This document shows, piece after piece, positions 30,163 through 40,727 of a stretch of DNA of 64,000 nucleotides; the stretch's first letter is position 1; the number at the start of each line of letters is the position of its first letter. The position numbers were made by a program, and so were the translations under genes. The stretch spans positions 1 through 64,000 of the forward strand of contig JASPKZ010001281.1 in NCBI GenBank assembly GCA_030220185.1. The letters are read 5' to 3'. This DNA is from Diploptera punctata (Eukaryota > Arthropoda > Insecta > Blattodea > Blaberidae). Below the pieces are notes generated by a model. That model was not told the DNA's origin. It saw only the letters and a program-made list of their open reading frames with translations, and made no database searches.

Positions 30163-30455
30163 GTAAAGTAAAGTAATCCCACAACAGGCCCGGAGACCCT
30201 TGGGGTAGTAGGAAGTTAAGGCTCCCACTTCCCACTTTTTCTAGACAATCGGCACTTTACGTCAGCCGGGTTGTCAGCCCTGCGTGACGGCCGCTTTACC
30301 CCCAGAACAAGCGTCCGTTACTCATTTCCGTTAGAGGCTGAGTCGACCCCAGGGCCACAGTGCCGCCAGAGGGTTTGGGTCAGTTTAAAAATCCTGACCC
30401 CAACGGGACTTGAACCCTCGACCCTCCGGCTTGTAGCTTAGTGCCTTAACCATTA
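30163..30455 (-). mobile_element. SINE C, head end damaged
   Basis: Minus-strand copy. The AGTAAAGTAAAGTAATCCCA tail is at the left and the B box (GGTTCAAGTCC in sense) at the right. The last bases of the head are altered after GCCTTAACCATTAAG, next to the LINE-P tail. Confidence 0.85.
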
Positions 30456-30469
30456 AGTTGTTAAAATAA

Positions 30470-30496
30470 TACTTACTTACTTACTTACTCACTGGC
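30470..30496. repeat. (ACTT)n tail of LINE-P
   Basis: ACTTACTTACTTACTCAC is the minus-strand image of the AGTAAGTAAG tail found on all intact LINE-P 3' ends. Confidence 0.85.
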
Positions 30497-32280
30497 ACTA
30501 TCGAACCCGTAGGTTCACGGCCGCACGGACATAAGCTCTTCATACATCCCTATCCTAATGCTTTCCAATCATTCCCTGTATAATCTACTTCCCTCAAATC
30601 ATAGCTAATGTTGTTCTCCCACCTCATTCTTGGTCTACCAACTAGGCGTTTTCTCTCTGGCTTTCCTACAAGAAGCTTACATGCACGTCTCCCATTCCCC
30701 ATGCGTGCAACATGTCCTGCCCATCGCAGTCTACGAGACTTAACTGTTCTTATTATATCTGGCTTCCTATAAAGACCATGTAGTTCATTGTTATGTAGTC
30801 TTCTCCATTCACCTGTCTGTTCATCTATCTTTGGTCCAAAAATGTTCCTAAGTACTTTATTCTCAAATACTTGTAATCTCCTTTCCTCTCTTAAAGTAAG
30901 AGTCCATGTTTCGCACCCATATAATATAACTGGTAGAATAATAGTTTTATATATTTTCAGTTTAACGTTTTTTGAAAAGAGTTGGGACTTCAAGAGTCTC
31001 TGCAATGCATAATAGCATGCATTTCCAGAATTGAGCCTATGTTTAATTTCTTTGTGCATCTCATTCCTATTTGTGATCATTGTTCCTAGGTATTTGAATT
31101 CAGCCACTTCCTCAAAATTTCCCTCATTTGTCATTAGCTGTCCATTTCCATTATATAATGAATTTCTACGTGTGACCATATATTTAGTTTTATTGATATT
31201 TACTTCCATTCCTAATTTCTTAGTACTACTCAATAGTGTGTGTGTGTTGTTCTTTAGTATCTCCTCGCTATCGGCCAACAATACTACATCATCAGCATAA
31301 ACTAACAGCTTATTAATACCATTGAGTTGTAATCCTTCCTCATTCTCTAAAGACTTAATGGCATGCTCTAGTACAAAATTAAATAGTAGAGGAGATAGTG
31401 CATCTCCTTGCTTCAACCCATTCTGGATTTCAAAAGTGTCCGAAAACTGTTTGCCTACACGCACCCTACTCTTTGTGCCATTTAGACACATTCGTATAAG
31501 TCTAACTAACTTTTTAGGAATTCCGAACTCCAGCAGGATACTATATAACTTCTCCCTCTTAATTGAATCATATGCTTTTTTGAAGTCTACATACAGTTGA
31601 TGTACAGTGCCATTATATTCCCACTTCTTTTCTAAAATCTGTCTTACACTAAAAATCTGATCTGTTGTAGACTTGTTTCTTCTAAATGCACAGTGATGAT
31701 CTCCTAGAATGGCATCAATATAGGGAGTAAGTCTGCTTACTAATATATTTGTTAGAATTTTGTACGAAGTTGAAAGTAATGAGATGCGCCTGTAGTTGTT
31801 GCAATCAGTTTTATCTCCTTTCTTATAAATTGGTACGATAATTGACTCCTTCCATTCATCTGGAAGAGCTTCTTTTTCCCAAATCATGCTAAGCAACCAT
31901 CGTACCTTGTCCATCAATTTTTGTCCCCCTGATTTTATCAGTTCTGCTGGGATCTCATCTGAACCTGATGCTTTATACATCTTCAATTTTTCAATCGTCA
32001 TTTCAACCTCTAATGCACTTGGCTCTGCGACTAGCATTTCTGCTATCTGTAAATTATCCTCCTCAATGTCCTGTTCTGTATGTACATTTAATAGCTGATT
32101 AAAGTAACTTTTCCATCTATTTAATATAGTCCTGGAATCTGCAATCATATCCCCATTTTCATTCCGAATTATGTTTGTTCTAGCCTGAAACCCTTTCTTC
32201 TCTATACTAATTCCCTGATATAATTCTCTAATGTTTCTATTTTTTGCATTAATTTCAAGATCATTAATCTTCTCTCTCAA
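30497..32280 (-). pseudogene. LINE-P ORF2, reverse transcriptase and C-terminal domain (longest open copy)
   Basis: A 576-codon open frame runs from 32280 to 30550. From the N-terminal side: a linker (YQGISIEKKGFQARTNIIRN), RT fingers (IIVPIYKKGDKTDCNNYRRI), palm motif A (YVDFKKAYDSIK), GLKQGDALSPLLFN, catalytic YADDVVLLADS, then NKTKYMV and EFKYLGT. The C-terminal domain has VILYGCETW, HVARM and GRPRMRWENN. In an active element this enzyme copies the LINE RNA at a nicked target. The clade is RTE-like by its lack of RNase H, but this is not certain. Upstream pieces of the same ORF lie at 32383-33390, separated by frameshifts; the frame ends shortly before the canonical AMNLRVR, so the 3' side also has a lesion. 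Confidence 0.9.
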
Positions 32281-32382
32281 ATATTCCCTCTTTTTACTCT
32301 TAGTAGCTTGGTGGTTTCCCGTCTAATACTACCCAATTGCTCTAAATTTACCTCATTTGGCTCGTGTAACCATTTCATTTTG

Positions 32383-32730
32383 CTAGCTTCTTTTCTTTAC
32401 AATGTCGGCACATTCCTCATCAAACCATTTCTTGTTTTGCCTCTTTTTTAAACAACCAATGCTTTCTGATGCTGACAATTTAATAGTATCTCTTATAGCC
32501 TCCCATTCTTTATTTATATCAGTTTCTTCTTCGCTTGCCACATTGTCATCGGAAGATCCCAGTAGTTCAAATCTATTAGCAATTTTGATTTGGTATTCTT
32601 GCCGCATTTCATCATTTTTAAAGTTTTTTAATTCAAATTTTACAGAATCATCTTTAGCGTTTGTTCCTCTCATAAGCGATAGCCGTTGTCTGATTTTCAC
32701 TCTGACCAGATGATGATCCGAATTGCAGTC
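32383..32730 (-). pseudogene. LINE-P ORF2, endonuclease-RT linker
   Basis: MKIRQRLSLMRGTNAKDDSV to KKWFDEECADIVKKRS, the linker between endonuclease and RT. It is out of frame with both neighbours (lesions near 32340 and 32735). Confidence 0.8.
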
Positions 32731-32736
32731 AGTCCC

Positions 32737-33392
32737 TCTAACTTATCTAACATCTATGATGCTACTGTGCCAGCGTTTATCCACTAATACATGATCTATC
32801 TGGTTACGAGTTTCTCCATCTGGGGACGTCCAAGTGTATTTATGTATATCCTTATGCTGAAATGTTGTGCTCTTAACAATGAGATTCTTTGATGTGGCAA
32901 ATGTGACTAATCTAACCCCGTTGTCATTACTATCTTCATGAAGACTGAATTTGCCTATTGTTGGTTTGAATATATCTTCCCGCCCCAATTTTGCATTAAA
33001 ATCTCCTAAGACAATTTTCATATGATATCGTGAAAGGCTATCAAATACGCATTCTAATTCTTCATAGAACTCATCCTTGATCTTGTCATCTTTATCTTCT
33101 GTGGGGGCATGTACATTTACAATTATAAAATCATGTTGTTTCCCTTTAGAATTATGTATGATATCCTATCACTAACAAACTTAATATCTCGGATAGCGGA
33201 TAGGATCCTCCTTCTGACTAAAAAACCCGTTCCAAATGCAGGTCTTTCTGCACCCCCGTAGTATAATGCAAAGTTTCCTGATACATATGTTATTCACCGC
33301 GTTATTAGAGCACAAATAACCACATCTGCTACCTCGGCTAAGAGCAGTAAAACATTGGGTTCTGATTGGATGCCAGCATAATGGCATCAGAA
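32737..33392 (-). pseudogene. LINE-P ORF2, APE-type endonuclease domain
   Basis: From right to left on the minus strand: LAEVADVVICAL, then YYGGAERPAFGTGFLVRRRI, then after a frameshift VNVHAPTEDKDDKIKDEFYE, the catalytic GDFNAKLG, and TWTSPDGETRNQIDHVL. The final Ser-Asp-His box lies at the lesion near 32735 (decayed). In active elements this domain nicks target DNA. The domain start (GTWNVRTLY) is missing, so this copy is 5'-truncated by some hundreds of bases. Confidence 0.82.
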
Positions 33393-33531
33393 TAACATTT
33401 AACGTATATTTTTCAGTAAGTTGCTAGACTAGTTCTATTGTCACTTGACTTAATAATGCTAGAATTCGAATGAGTTACGTAGCAGTTTTAATGCATATTT
33501 AATAAACATTCCTGTATACGAAGTAAATATT

Positions 33532-33841
33532 TATTTATTTTATACAAATGCAGGGAATTTGACAGAAGTCATTGTCCATAATTATGAGAAAACAAAATTA
33601 TATACAATAAATTAAAACAATAGAACATTATAGCAAAACAGAAAGTTTGGCTCTTGCTTCCCAGTATCTATCCTTCAGCGTAGCAGAGTAAAGTGCCTGA
33701 TACTGTAGCAGGTGGTTTCTGTCCATGTTGGTGTTCGTGGAGCACAGTGGGCAATGAGGACTTCTATAGGTTCCAATCCGATGTAGATGAGCTGCAAGAC
33801 GGTCATGTCCTGTGTTTAGTCGAAAATATGCTACAGCATAT
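33532..33841 (-). pseudogene. R1/Jockey-type LINE C-terminal fragment, 11-bp target duplication
   Basis: Minus strand encodes FRLNTGHDRLAAHLHRIG, then SPHCPLCSTNTNMDRNHLL and DRYWEARAKL. This is the Cys/His-rich end that follows the RNase H domain in some insect LINEs (CPLC...HLL). AAGTAAATATT at 33521-33531 and 33842-33852 flanks it. It is the only piece of this family in the window. Confidence 0.75.
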
Positions 33842-33852
33842 AAGTAAATATT

Positions 33853-34429
33853 GAGAAATATATAATTTGTTTATTGATTCAGGAAATACAAATAGTCAAT
33901 AAAAACACTTTCTATAACTGTATGAAAATGATTTCTTGTAAGGTGCATACTGAATGTTGGATAAACATGTCCATGTTGTCTGTCTTTAAATTCGAATGTG
34001 TTAAAAAATAAAGACCGCAGAGGATAAACCTGGGAGTCACAAAATAACGAAAAATATATAATCCTGACATTTCGTAAAAAAATTCGACCTTTTTAAATTA
34101 GCAGTAATAATAATTAAAAAAAAGAGAATGTCGCAGTGAAATTAACGGTTGACATTTTGCTATGCTATGGGAAAATAACGATTGTTCAGAAATTAAATTT
34201 AAGTTTTTTTAATAGATTTTTGTGATATTTCTTGTTTTTACCTTTGTTTTGTGGTCTTCGAATAGAGTTGTAAATAATCAATTCGTCTATGCATAACTTC
34301 ATTCTTCCAACTTCACTCTGTTAAAATAGCGGAATCGTGCAGATGGGCATAACTGACAAATTCGGGGGGGGATGAAGAGGAGAAAATTGAAGGAAAATGT
34401 ACATTGGATGCCTAGTATAATTAAAAAAA
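33853..34429. other. No gene seen
   Basis: AT-rich sequence without recognised elements. Confidence 0.4.
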
Positions 34430-34545
34430 AATCTTCCAAAGCTACTGAAAAAATCGATTATCATACCAATCAATAAGAAAGAAGTTACAACTGTTTGCAG
34501 CAACTACAGGGTCATATCATTACTTTCAACTCATACAAAATTATA

Positions 34546-34844
34546 TATATTGATCCCACTACAGGCCTCAGCAGGCCCTTGGGGTAGTAAGAGGTTAAGG
34601 CTCCCACTTTTTCTGGACAATCGGCACTTGATGTCAGCCGGGTTGTCAGCCCTGCGTGACGGCGGCCTTTACCCCAGAACAAGCGTCTGGTACTCATTTT
34701 CGTTAGAAGCTGAGTCGATCCCAGGGCCATATTGCCGCCAGAAGGTTTGGGTCAGTTTTTAAAAATCCTCACCCTACCGGGACTTGAAACCTCGACCTTC
34801 CGAATTGTAGCGCAGCGCCTTAACCACTACGCTACGGCGTGTCC
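34546..34844 (-). mobile_element. SINE C nested in LINE-P, 16-bp target duplication
   Basis: CTCATACAAAATTATA at 34530-34545 and 34845-34860 flanks a complete minus-strand SINE C (head GGGACACGCCGTAGCGTAG at the right). The open frames across it are SINE sequence. Confidence 0.95.
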
Positions 34845-34997
34845 CTCATACAAAATTATAACAAGTATATTAGCTAGTATCCGAACTTATTCCCTACATT
34901 AACGACGTCACAGGAGATCATCAATGTGGATTTAGAAGAAATAGATCTAGAGTAGATCAGATTTTTAATATGAGAATATTTATAATTAACTCTACAT

Positions 34998-35076
34998 CCA
35001 TTCATCCATAGTAATTCTGCCTGAGGTCAGGTCTTTCACTACAATCATAGCATTTACATGCTATGCTTTGCTAGGG
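34998..35076 (-). mobile_element. SINE A1 tail fragment, 14-bp target duplication
   Basis: Only the A1 tail (CATCCATAGTAATTCTGCC to GCTTTGCTAGGG) is present, 5'-truncated at insertion. AATTAACTCTACAT (34984-34997) and AATTAACTATACAT (35077-35090) differ at one base. Confidence 0.88.
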
Positions 35077-35561
35077 AATTAACTATACATTAACTGTATA
35101 TAGACGTCAAAAAAGCATACGGTTCAATTAAGAAGGAAAAGTTGTATATTATCCTGATAAACTTCGGAAATCCCAAATAGTTACCTTATTCGAATGTGTC
35201 TAAAGGCACAAATAGTAGGGTGCGATACTTTTGTGATATTCACAATGGTTTATAACCAAGGAGATGCTCTATCTACCCCGTTATCCGTGCAATAAAATAA
35301 AGGTGCAATAAAATGTTTAGCGGATAAAGAAGGCGTATAAATTCAACGGTGTAAATAAGTTGTTATAAGTTAATGATGTATTATAAAGCGATAGCGAGGA
35401 GAAACTCACACATTCTATTGAGTAACACTAACGACTTGGGCCTGGAAATAAATATAAATAAAAATAAATAAATGGCCAGACACAGAAATTCGTATTAAAA
35501 TGGAAATAGTTAGTTAAAACAAATTAGGGAAATTTGGAAGAAGTGACTGAATTAACATACT

Positions 35562-36287
35562 AACTCAGTGGCACTATCGAACGCGTAGGTTCATGGCCGC
35601 ACGGACATAAGCTCTCCATATATCCCTATCCTGAGCCAATGTTTTCCAATCATCCCCTGTATAATCTACTTCTCTCAAATCATAGTTAATGTTATTCTCC
35701 CACCTCGTTCTTGGTCTACCAACTGGGCGTTTTCCCTCTGGTTTTCCTACAAGAAGCTTCCATGCACGTCTTTCATTCCACATTCGTGCCACATGTTCCC
35801 TGCCATCGCAGTCTACGAGACTTAGCTGTTCTCATTATATCTGGCTTCCTATAAAGACCATGTAATTCACTGTTATGCAAGTCTTCTTCATTCACCTGAC
35901 TGTTCATGTCTCTTTGGTCCAAAAATTTTCCTAAAAACTTTATTCTCAAATACTCGTTATCTCCTTTCCTCCCTTAAAGTAAGAGTCTATGTTTCGCATC
36001 CATATAATATAACTGGTGGAATAATAGTTTTATATATTATCAGTTTAACGTTTTTTGAAAGGAGTTGCGAAGTCAAGAGTCTCTCTAATGCATAATAACA
36101 TGCATTTCCAGAATTGAGCCTATGTTTAATTTTCTTGTGCATCTCGTTCCTGTTTGTGATTATTGTTCCTAGGTATTTGAATTCAGCCACTTCCTCAAAA
36201 TTTCCCTCATTTGTCATTAGCTCTCCATTTCCATTTATATAACGTATTTGTATGTGTGACCATATATTTAGTTTTATTGATATTTAC
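35562..36287 (-). pseudogene. LINE-P inserted antisense into LINE-P, 13-bp target duplication
   Basis: A 726-bp 5'-truncated copy with EFKYLGTIITNRNEMHKKIK, VARMWNERRAWKLLVGKP, GKRPVGRPRTRWENN and an intact 3' end AMNLRVR. GAATTAACATACT (35549-35561) and GAATTAGCATACT (36288-36300) flank it. It is less decayed than its host. Confidence 0.93.
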
Positions 36288-36341
36288 GAATTAGCATACT
36301 TGTGACAATAATTACAAACAGGAATGAGATGCCGAAAGAAT
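36288..36341 (+). pseudogene. LINE-P host, right part
   Basis: EFKYLG(T)IITNRNEMPKESK in decayed form continues the host reading from 35561. It stops where a Tc1/mariner-like remnant begins. Confidence 0.7.
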
Positions 36342-36800
36342 CAAAACATGGTCTCAGTTGTGGGAATATACCGGGTGAACGGTAAATACACCGACAAACA
36401 ACAGGTACTGATTCGTGACTGGAAATGAAGGAAAAAGGCCCTAAAAATATGTGTCCGGAAATGAATGATGCGCGTAGAACAACAAATCGTCCCGCCACTC
36501 ACTAAATAACATAATCGCATCCACGTCACAACGTGGCCTTCATGGAATCCAATGCACGCGTTCACACGTCGTATCATGGATTGCCTCACCCTTTCAAATA
36601 TTCCGGCCTCTCTCCGAATAGCGTCACAGGCGACGTGGACACGCTGTTGAAGAGTAAGCACATCAGGATCTGCTTCAGCATACTCGTACTTTACAGATGC
36701 CCCCAGGGGGTTTAAGTCCAGTGATCTAGCAGGCCATGCAACAGGGCCGAGAGAATAATGTCATTCGTCAGTGCCACCTACAATGGCAACGATGCATTTA
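36342..36800 (-). pseudogene. Tc1/mariner-type transposase C-terminal fragment
   Basis: Minus strand reads PARSLDLNPLGAS, then EADPDVLTLQQRVHVACDAI, GIFERVRQSMIRRVNACIGF and HEGHVV. The first block corresponds to the third catalytic Asp region (PDLNP in the family; here LDLNP). The ending normally reads HFEHLL in relatives and is altered. It is a different family from the transposase at 7 kb. The left end (CACCCGGTATATTCCC) may be its terminus inside the LINE. Confidence 0.7.
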
Positions 36801-36867
36801 TGGACACTTATTCATAGGGTATTTTTTTCCTCCATTTACAGTCAGGAATCAGTCCCTGCAGTTTGTC

Positions 36868-37216
36868 ATAAGTAATGCCACGAGTGATTTCCAAATTATC
36901 GATAAATTCACGACTCACGAAGTGAGGAGTGAATTTATCTAGAGAATTTGGAAATCAAGAGTGGCATTTGTTATGACTATTTAACGAATAAAATTAGGCT
37001 ATTTACTCACAAATCATTATTTAAATATAGTTACTTTAAATATTTATTTATTTAATGTAAACGGCGATGTTTGAAAACAAATGAGAAACGTTATGTTTCG
37101 TTTCTCCATCCACTGCAGCAAGATCATATAATGTTATATATTGCCATCTGGCGTGGGAAACTTGAAATATCATCGCAATATTATAAGAATGCATCCTAGT
37201 GGAGAAAAAATTAAAC
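36868..37216 (+). repeat. Repeat G, tandem copy 1, left part
   Basis: Opens with a ~95-bp palindrome (36874-36968; arms AATGCCACGAGTGATTTCC and GGAAATCAAGAGTGGCATT), then TTATGACTATTTAACGAATA and the G body up to the LTR-element insertion. Confidence 0.8.
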
Positions 37217-38113
37217 TGTGCTAAGTAAAAGAACACAACCACGCTGCAAGCTACCTTTTGTGGTTAAGTAAACCACACTACTGCTACCATTTATGACGTT
37301 AGAAAAGCAAACCACGCTCAGCGTAACACTTGTCCGGGATCGAGTTTTGTTAATGCTGTATTTATTAATGTGATCGTGATATTCAAAGATGTTATCAGTA
37401 AGAAAGCAGCCTGCCTCGGGCCCATGAAAGGCAGCTATTAATTCATCTTTCTTTCCCTGAGAACATACATACAAATATAGATACTGATTATTAAATGCGT
37501 ACAGTGAGTGATTTTGTTACAGGATAGTGAGCAACTACTATACTTGAATAATAACAAAGGGGCGTTGTATAAAAGATAACCTTTTAATATAAACAAGTTG
37601 GTTTTTAAAATAAATAATAAATTAATAACAAAAGATGATTCTTGATCAAACAATCAAGCATAGCTTTAGAAATAACTGAATAAATAACGTACCATAGACA
37701 ATGCCACACTCACACAGATGTCCAAGCTTTTAGGAATCACTTCTTCCGTACATTGCTGGACTAACTCAAAATCGACCTCTTCTCGGTCTCAATCAACTTG
37801 TCTATATATAGACCATCATATTAACTTCCCAGCTGCATGGTGAGCTAGAATTGGATTCCACTTTTGAATCCACTTTTAAATAACTAAACGCCGCTTGCTA
37901 GGCTGATCGAATGATGATGTTCGGTAAGAGTACAATGCATATAAAGGTTCGCAAGTAGAGGGGATATGCGCTGTAGAGATGCGCGGCAGAAAGGATGAAA
38001 AGGGAAGGGGTAGCCACACGGAAAAGAGGACATTGGCATATTTCATAAATGTTCTGTAGTAGGGAGGAGAACAAAGATACCATACTGAACCGCAGAAAGG
38101 CACTTTCGGTTCA
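37217..38113 (-). repeat. 3' LTR of the Gypsy-type element
   Basis: About 897 bp, TGTGCTAAGTAAAAG at the left to TTTCGGTTCA at the right on the plus strand. Matches 39820-40727 with scattered indels. A purine-rich stretch (GCAGGGGGAG on the minus strand, 38116-38126) next to it is the likely polypurine tract. Confidence 0.9.
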
Positions 38114-38510
38114 ATAACTCCCCCTGCGCCCTCCGGGTAAAAGAAAACAGTCCATAAACTTCAAAGTAACGTCCGTTAGAAGAATCCCACGTTGGGAGGG
38201 GCACATCAACACTATCAGATTCCAGCGGTAACTTCAATACAAATCTTCCATCGTCCCCTAAATCACAATCACCACACTCGCTTCCATGCTGACTATCCAG
38301 GCGCTGAAAATTAAATCCATCTGGACTCAGTCGCCATAGTGCAACTCTGCGGTGTTCCAGGTGAAGAACAGGGTGACGATACCATAATTGGATTGCCGGA
38401 TCGCAATCCCGCTCCACCGCTTTCCAGGAATCTGTAGTTCTAGAGCCCACTATGTCGGTCAGCTGGGCACTCGGGGGTCGGCCGGATCCTCCAAGCGCCT
38501 CGAATGCCAA
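38043..38510 (-). CDS. Unrecognised ORF downstream of integrase, running into the LTR
   Basis: A 155-codon open frame on the minus strand, starting after the integrase region and ending inside the 3' LTR. It is richer in GC than its surroundings. Segments include WKAVERDCDPAIQLWYRHP, LEHRRVALWRLSPDGFNFQ and a Cys-acidic stretch (GSECGDCDLGDDGRF). No signal peptide or membrane segment is visible, so an envelope protein is not suggested. It occupies the position where some Gypsy elements carry an extra gene. It could also be captured host sequence. I recognise no domain. Confidence 0.4.
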   Translation of the reverse strand: MAFEALGGSGRPPSAQLTDIVGSRTTDSWKAVERDCDPAIQLWYRHPVLHLEHRRVALWRLSPDGFNFQRLDSQHGSECGDCDLGDDGRFVLKLPLESDSVDVPLPTWDSSNGRYFEVYGLFSFTRRAQGELLNRKCLSAVQYGIFVLLPTTEHL

Positions 38511-38682
38511 ACATTCCAGGCTGCGTCGTAATGTCCAATGTTAAGGAAGGGTCAACTGAAACAAAAGAACATGCGAAGACAGGAAACGGAAAACGGAACC
38601 ACAGACATACTAGTTTAAACATGTGCCATCAATACAAAATGTTTTTTTGTAACCAACAATCTAGTTTAACATACAGATATTT

Positions 38683-39352
38683 TTAATACAAAACATGCTT
38701 GGATTTACTCCATAGCAAACATAGTTTAACTTGACTGACATGTTGTTTTATAATGTGGCCATCGACGTTTTCTAACTCGAGGGTAACTGGTGTCAGAAAG
38801 CGTTTCACAATGTAAGGTTCAGACCATTTTAAACATAAGCTTTCCCATACGTTGCTCCCCACGATTACTGAGTGGATAAAGGCGATAACGTACTCGATCG
38901 CCAACTTTAAAGAGACGTCCTTCCTATCCTTATTATACCTATTAGCTACGTTCTCTTTAGCGACCTTAAGATTCTTGAATCTTCCTCCCATTTCTGAACT
39001 TTGTTGGTTGTTTCAAATCACTTAAGTCAGCATCCGTAATGTGCCAATTTAATTCCAAGGGATGCATAATACGTCTACCCAAAAACAATTCGGCAGGGGT
39101 AGTTTTTGTTGATTCATGGACTGCATCATTACAACCCAAAGCAAACAACGGCAAATGTTGATCCCAAACATTTTGCTTAACATTATGAAAAATGGTGAGA
39201 CCTGTTTTCAACGAGGCGAAAAAACCTCTCACAAGGTTAGGCTTTGGATAATAGGGAGAAGTTGTAATACGATGGACACCCCAATCGAAACACATATTCT
39301 TAAACATATGGGAAGTAAAGGCTTTTGCATTATCCGAAACAATGGATTCCAT
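38683..39352 (-). pseudogene. Integrase, core C-terminal half and C-terminal domain
   Basis: Two overlapping frames. 39352-38966 holds the second catalytic Asp block (SDNAKAF) and a block where the catalytic Glu is expected after PKPN. There I read LVRG, so the Glu seems lost. 38991-38683 holds the C-terminal part, with an RYNKDRKD segment and a chromo-like or SH3-like ending before the downstream frame. A frameshift separates the pieces. The product would join DNA ends of the element to the target, but here it is broken. Confidence 0.75.
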
Positions 39353-39437
39353 GCCACCAAAGTTCGGGAAAGAAGGTTCTTAGTGAAGAAAATTCTACGA
39401 CAGCACTAGATGATTTCAAGGATCTCACGGGATGAAG

Positions 39438-39816
39438 TCACGACGTATTAGAGAACCCGTCGACAACTGCTAGAACCCCAACATTTCCTCGTTTAGAGCG
39501 AACTAAGGGACCAAAGAAATCAATAAAGAGTCTTTGCATGGGAGCTGTGGAGGGCTTCCGCTGAATGAGACCTACTTTAGTATTAGAAGCGGGCTTTAGC
39601 TCGCTGACAATCAACGCATTCAAAATTATTTTACGCACCTCATCACCCATATGAGGCCAGTAAAATTGTCTATTGAGCTTTTCCATAGTCTTGGCACTTG
39701 AAACCAAAACTCCGAAACTTGAAATAGAAAATTTTAAATCGATACTACTAGAACCACAGTTAATAAAATACAGCATATCTTTCAAAGTGAAAGATACAAA
39801 ACCACGCTCTGCTACC
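39438..39816 (-). pseudogene. Leader and integrase N-terminal half
   Basis: Minus-strand frame from just inside the primer site. The first ~25 codons look like the original leader or start of the first gene. It then passes directly into an integrase zinc-binding region (LNRQFYWPHMGDEV, with the canonical Cys pair not evident), and the first catalytic Asp block (IDFFGPL) with VVDGFS. The join near 39690 is the deletion that removed gag to RNase H. Part of the longer frame extends into the LTR and is chance. Confidence 0.75.
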
Positions 39817-39817
39817 A
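39800..39817 (-). promoter_or_regulatory. Primer-binding site, complementary to initiator tRNA-Met
   Basis: Reads TGGTAGCAGAGCGTGGTT on the minus strand, 2 nt inside the 5' LTR. It is complementary to the 3' end of animal initiator tRNA-Met including CCA, as I remember that tRNA. This fixes orientation and confirms the LTR boundary. Confidence 0.85.
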
Positions 39818-39819
39818 TT

Positions 39820-40727
39820 TGTGCTAAGTAAAAGAACACAACCACCCTGCAAGCTACCTTTTGTGGGTAAGTAACCCACACTACTGCTAGCATTTATGAC
39901 GTGAGAAAAGCAAACCACGCTCAGCGTAACACTTGTCCGGGATCGAGTTTTGTTAATGCTGTATTTATTGAATGTGATCGTGATATATTCAAAGATGTTT
40001 ATCAGTAAGAAAGCCGGTCCTGCCGGGCCCATTTTTTTGAAAGGCAGCTAGCTATAATTCATCTTTCTTTCCCTGATGAAACATACATACAAATAAGATA
40101 CTGATTTTAAATGCGTACAGTGAGTGATTTGTTGTTACCAGGATAGTGAGCAACTACTATACTTGAATAATAACAAAGGGGCGTGTATAAAATATAACCT
40201 TTTAATATAAACAAGTGTGGTTTTTAAAATAAATAATAAATTATATTACCAAAAGATGATTCTTGATTCAAACAATCAGCATAGCTTTAGAAATAACTGA
40301 ATAAATAACGGACCATAGACAATGCCACACTTACACAGATGTCCAAGCTTTTAGGAATCACTTCTTCCGTTACATTGCTTGGACTACTCCAAATCGACCT
40401 ATTCTCGGTCTCAATCAAATTGTCTATATATAGACCACCATATTAACTGCCCAGCGCATGGTGAGCTTAGAATTGGATTCCACTTTTGGAATCTCACTTT
40501 TACAAATAACTAATCGCCGCTTGCTAGGCCTGATCGAATGGATGATGTTCGGTTAAGAGTACAATGCATATAAAGGTTCGCAAGTAGAGGGGATATGCGC
40601 TGTAGAGATGCGCGGCCAGAAGAGAAAGTGATGAAAAGGGAAGGACATTGGATATTTCATAAATGTTCTGTAGTAGGGAGGAGAACAAAGATACCATACT
40701 GAACCGCAGAAAGGCACTTTCGGTTCA
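39820..40727 (-). repeat. 5' LTR of the Gypsy-type element
   Basis: About 908 bp, same ends as the 3' LTR. A deletion of ~20 bp relative to its partner lies near 40635. Confidence 0.9.

Larger units (their letters stand above)
34430..35561 (+). pseudogene. LINE-P RT pseudogene (host of nested inserts), left part
   Basis: Reads PINKKEVTTVCSNYRVISL, then (after SINE C) GDHQCGFRRNRSRVDQIFN, DVKKAYGSIKKEKLY, GDAL and a decayed DD box, ending at the EFKYLG codons where an antisense LINE-P is inserted. It is heavily mutated, so older than its inserts. It resumes at 36288. Confidence 0.8.
37217..40727 (-). mobile_element. Gypsy-type LTR retrotransposon, internally deleted
   Basis: Two direct LTRs (37217-38113, 39820-40727), both TG...CA, with a candidate 4-bp target duplication AAAC (37213-37216 and 40728-40731), inserted in repeat G. 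Only ~1.7 kb lies between LTRs: primer site, a short leader, integrase and a further frame. Capsid, protease, reverse transcriptase and RNase H are absent, so it cannot move alone. The order, LTRs and integrase type fit the Gypsy group. The LTRs differ by several small indels, so the insertion is not recent. Confidence 0.9.

Noticed and set aside
30788..32713. Plus-strand frames of 70-103 codons across this region
   Set aside because: Shadows of the minus-strand LINE-P ORF2.
36341..36661. Host gene candidate on the minus strand
   Set aside because: Contains the TLQQRV...ACDAIR...GIFERVRQSM pattern of a Tc1/mariner-type transposase end.
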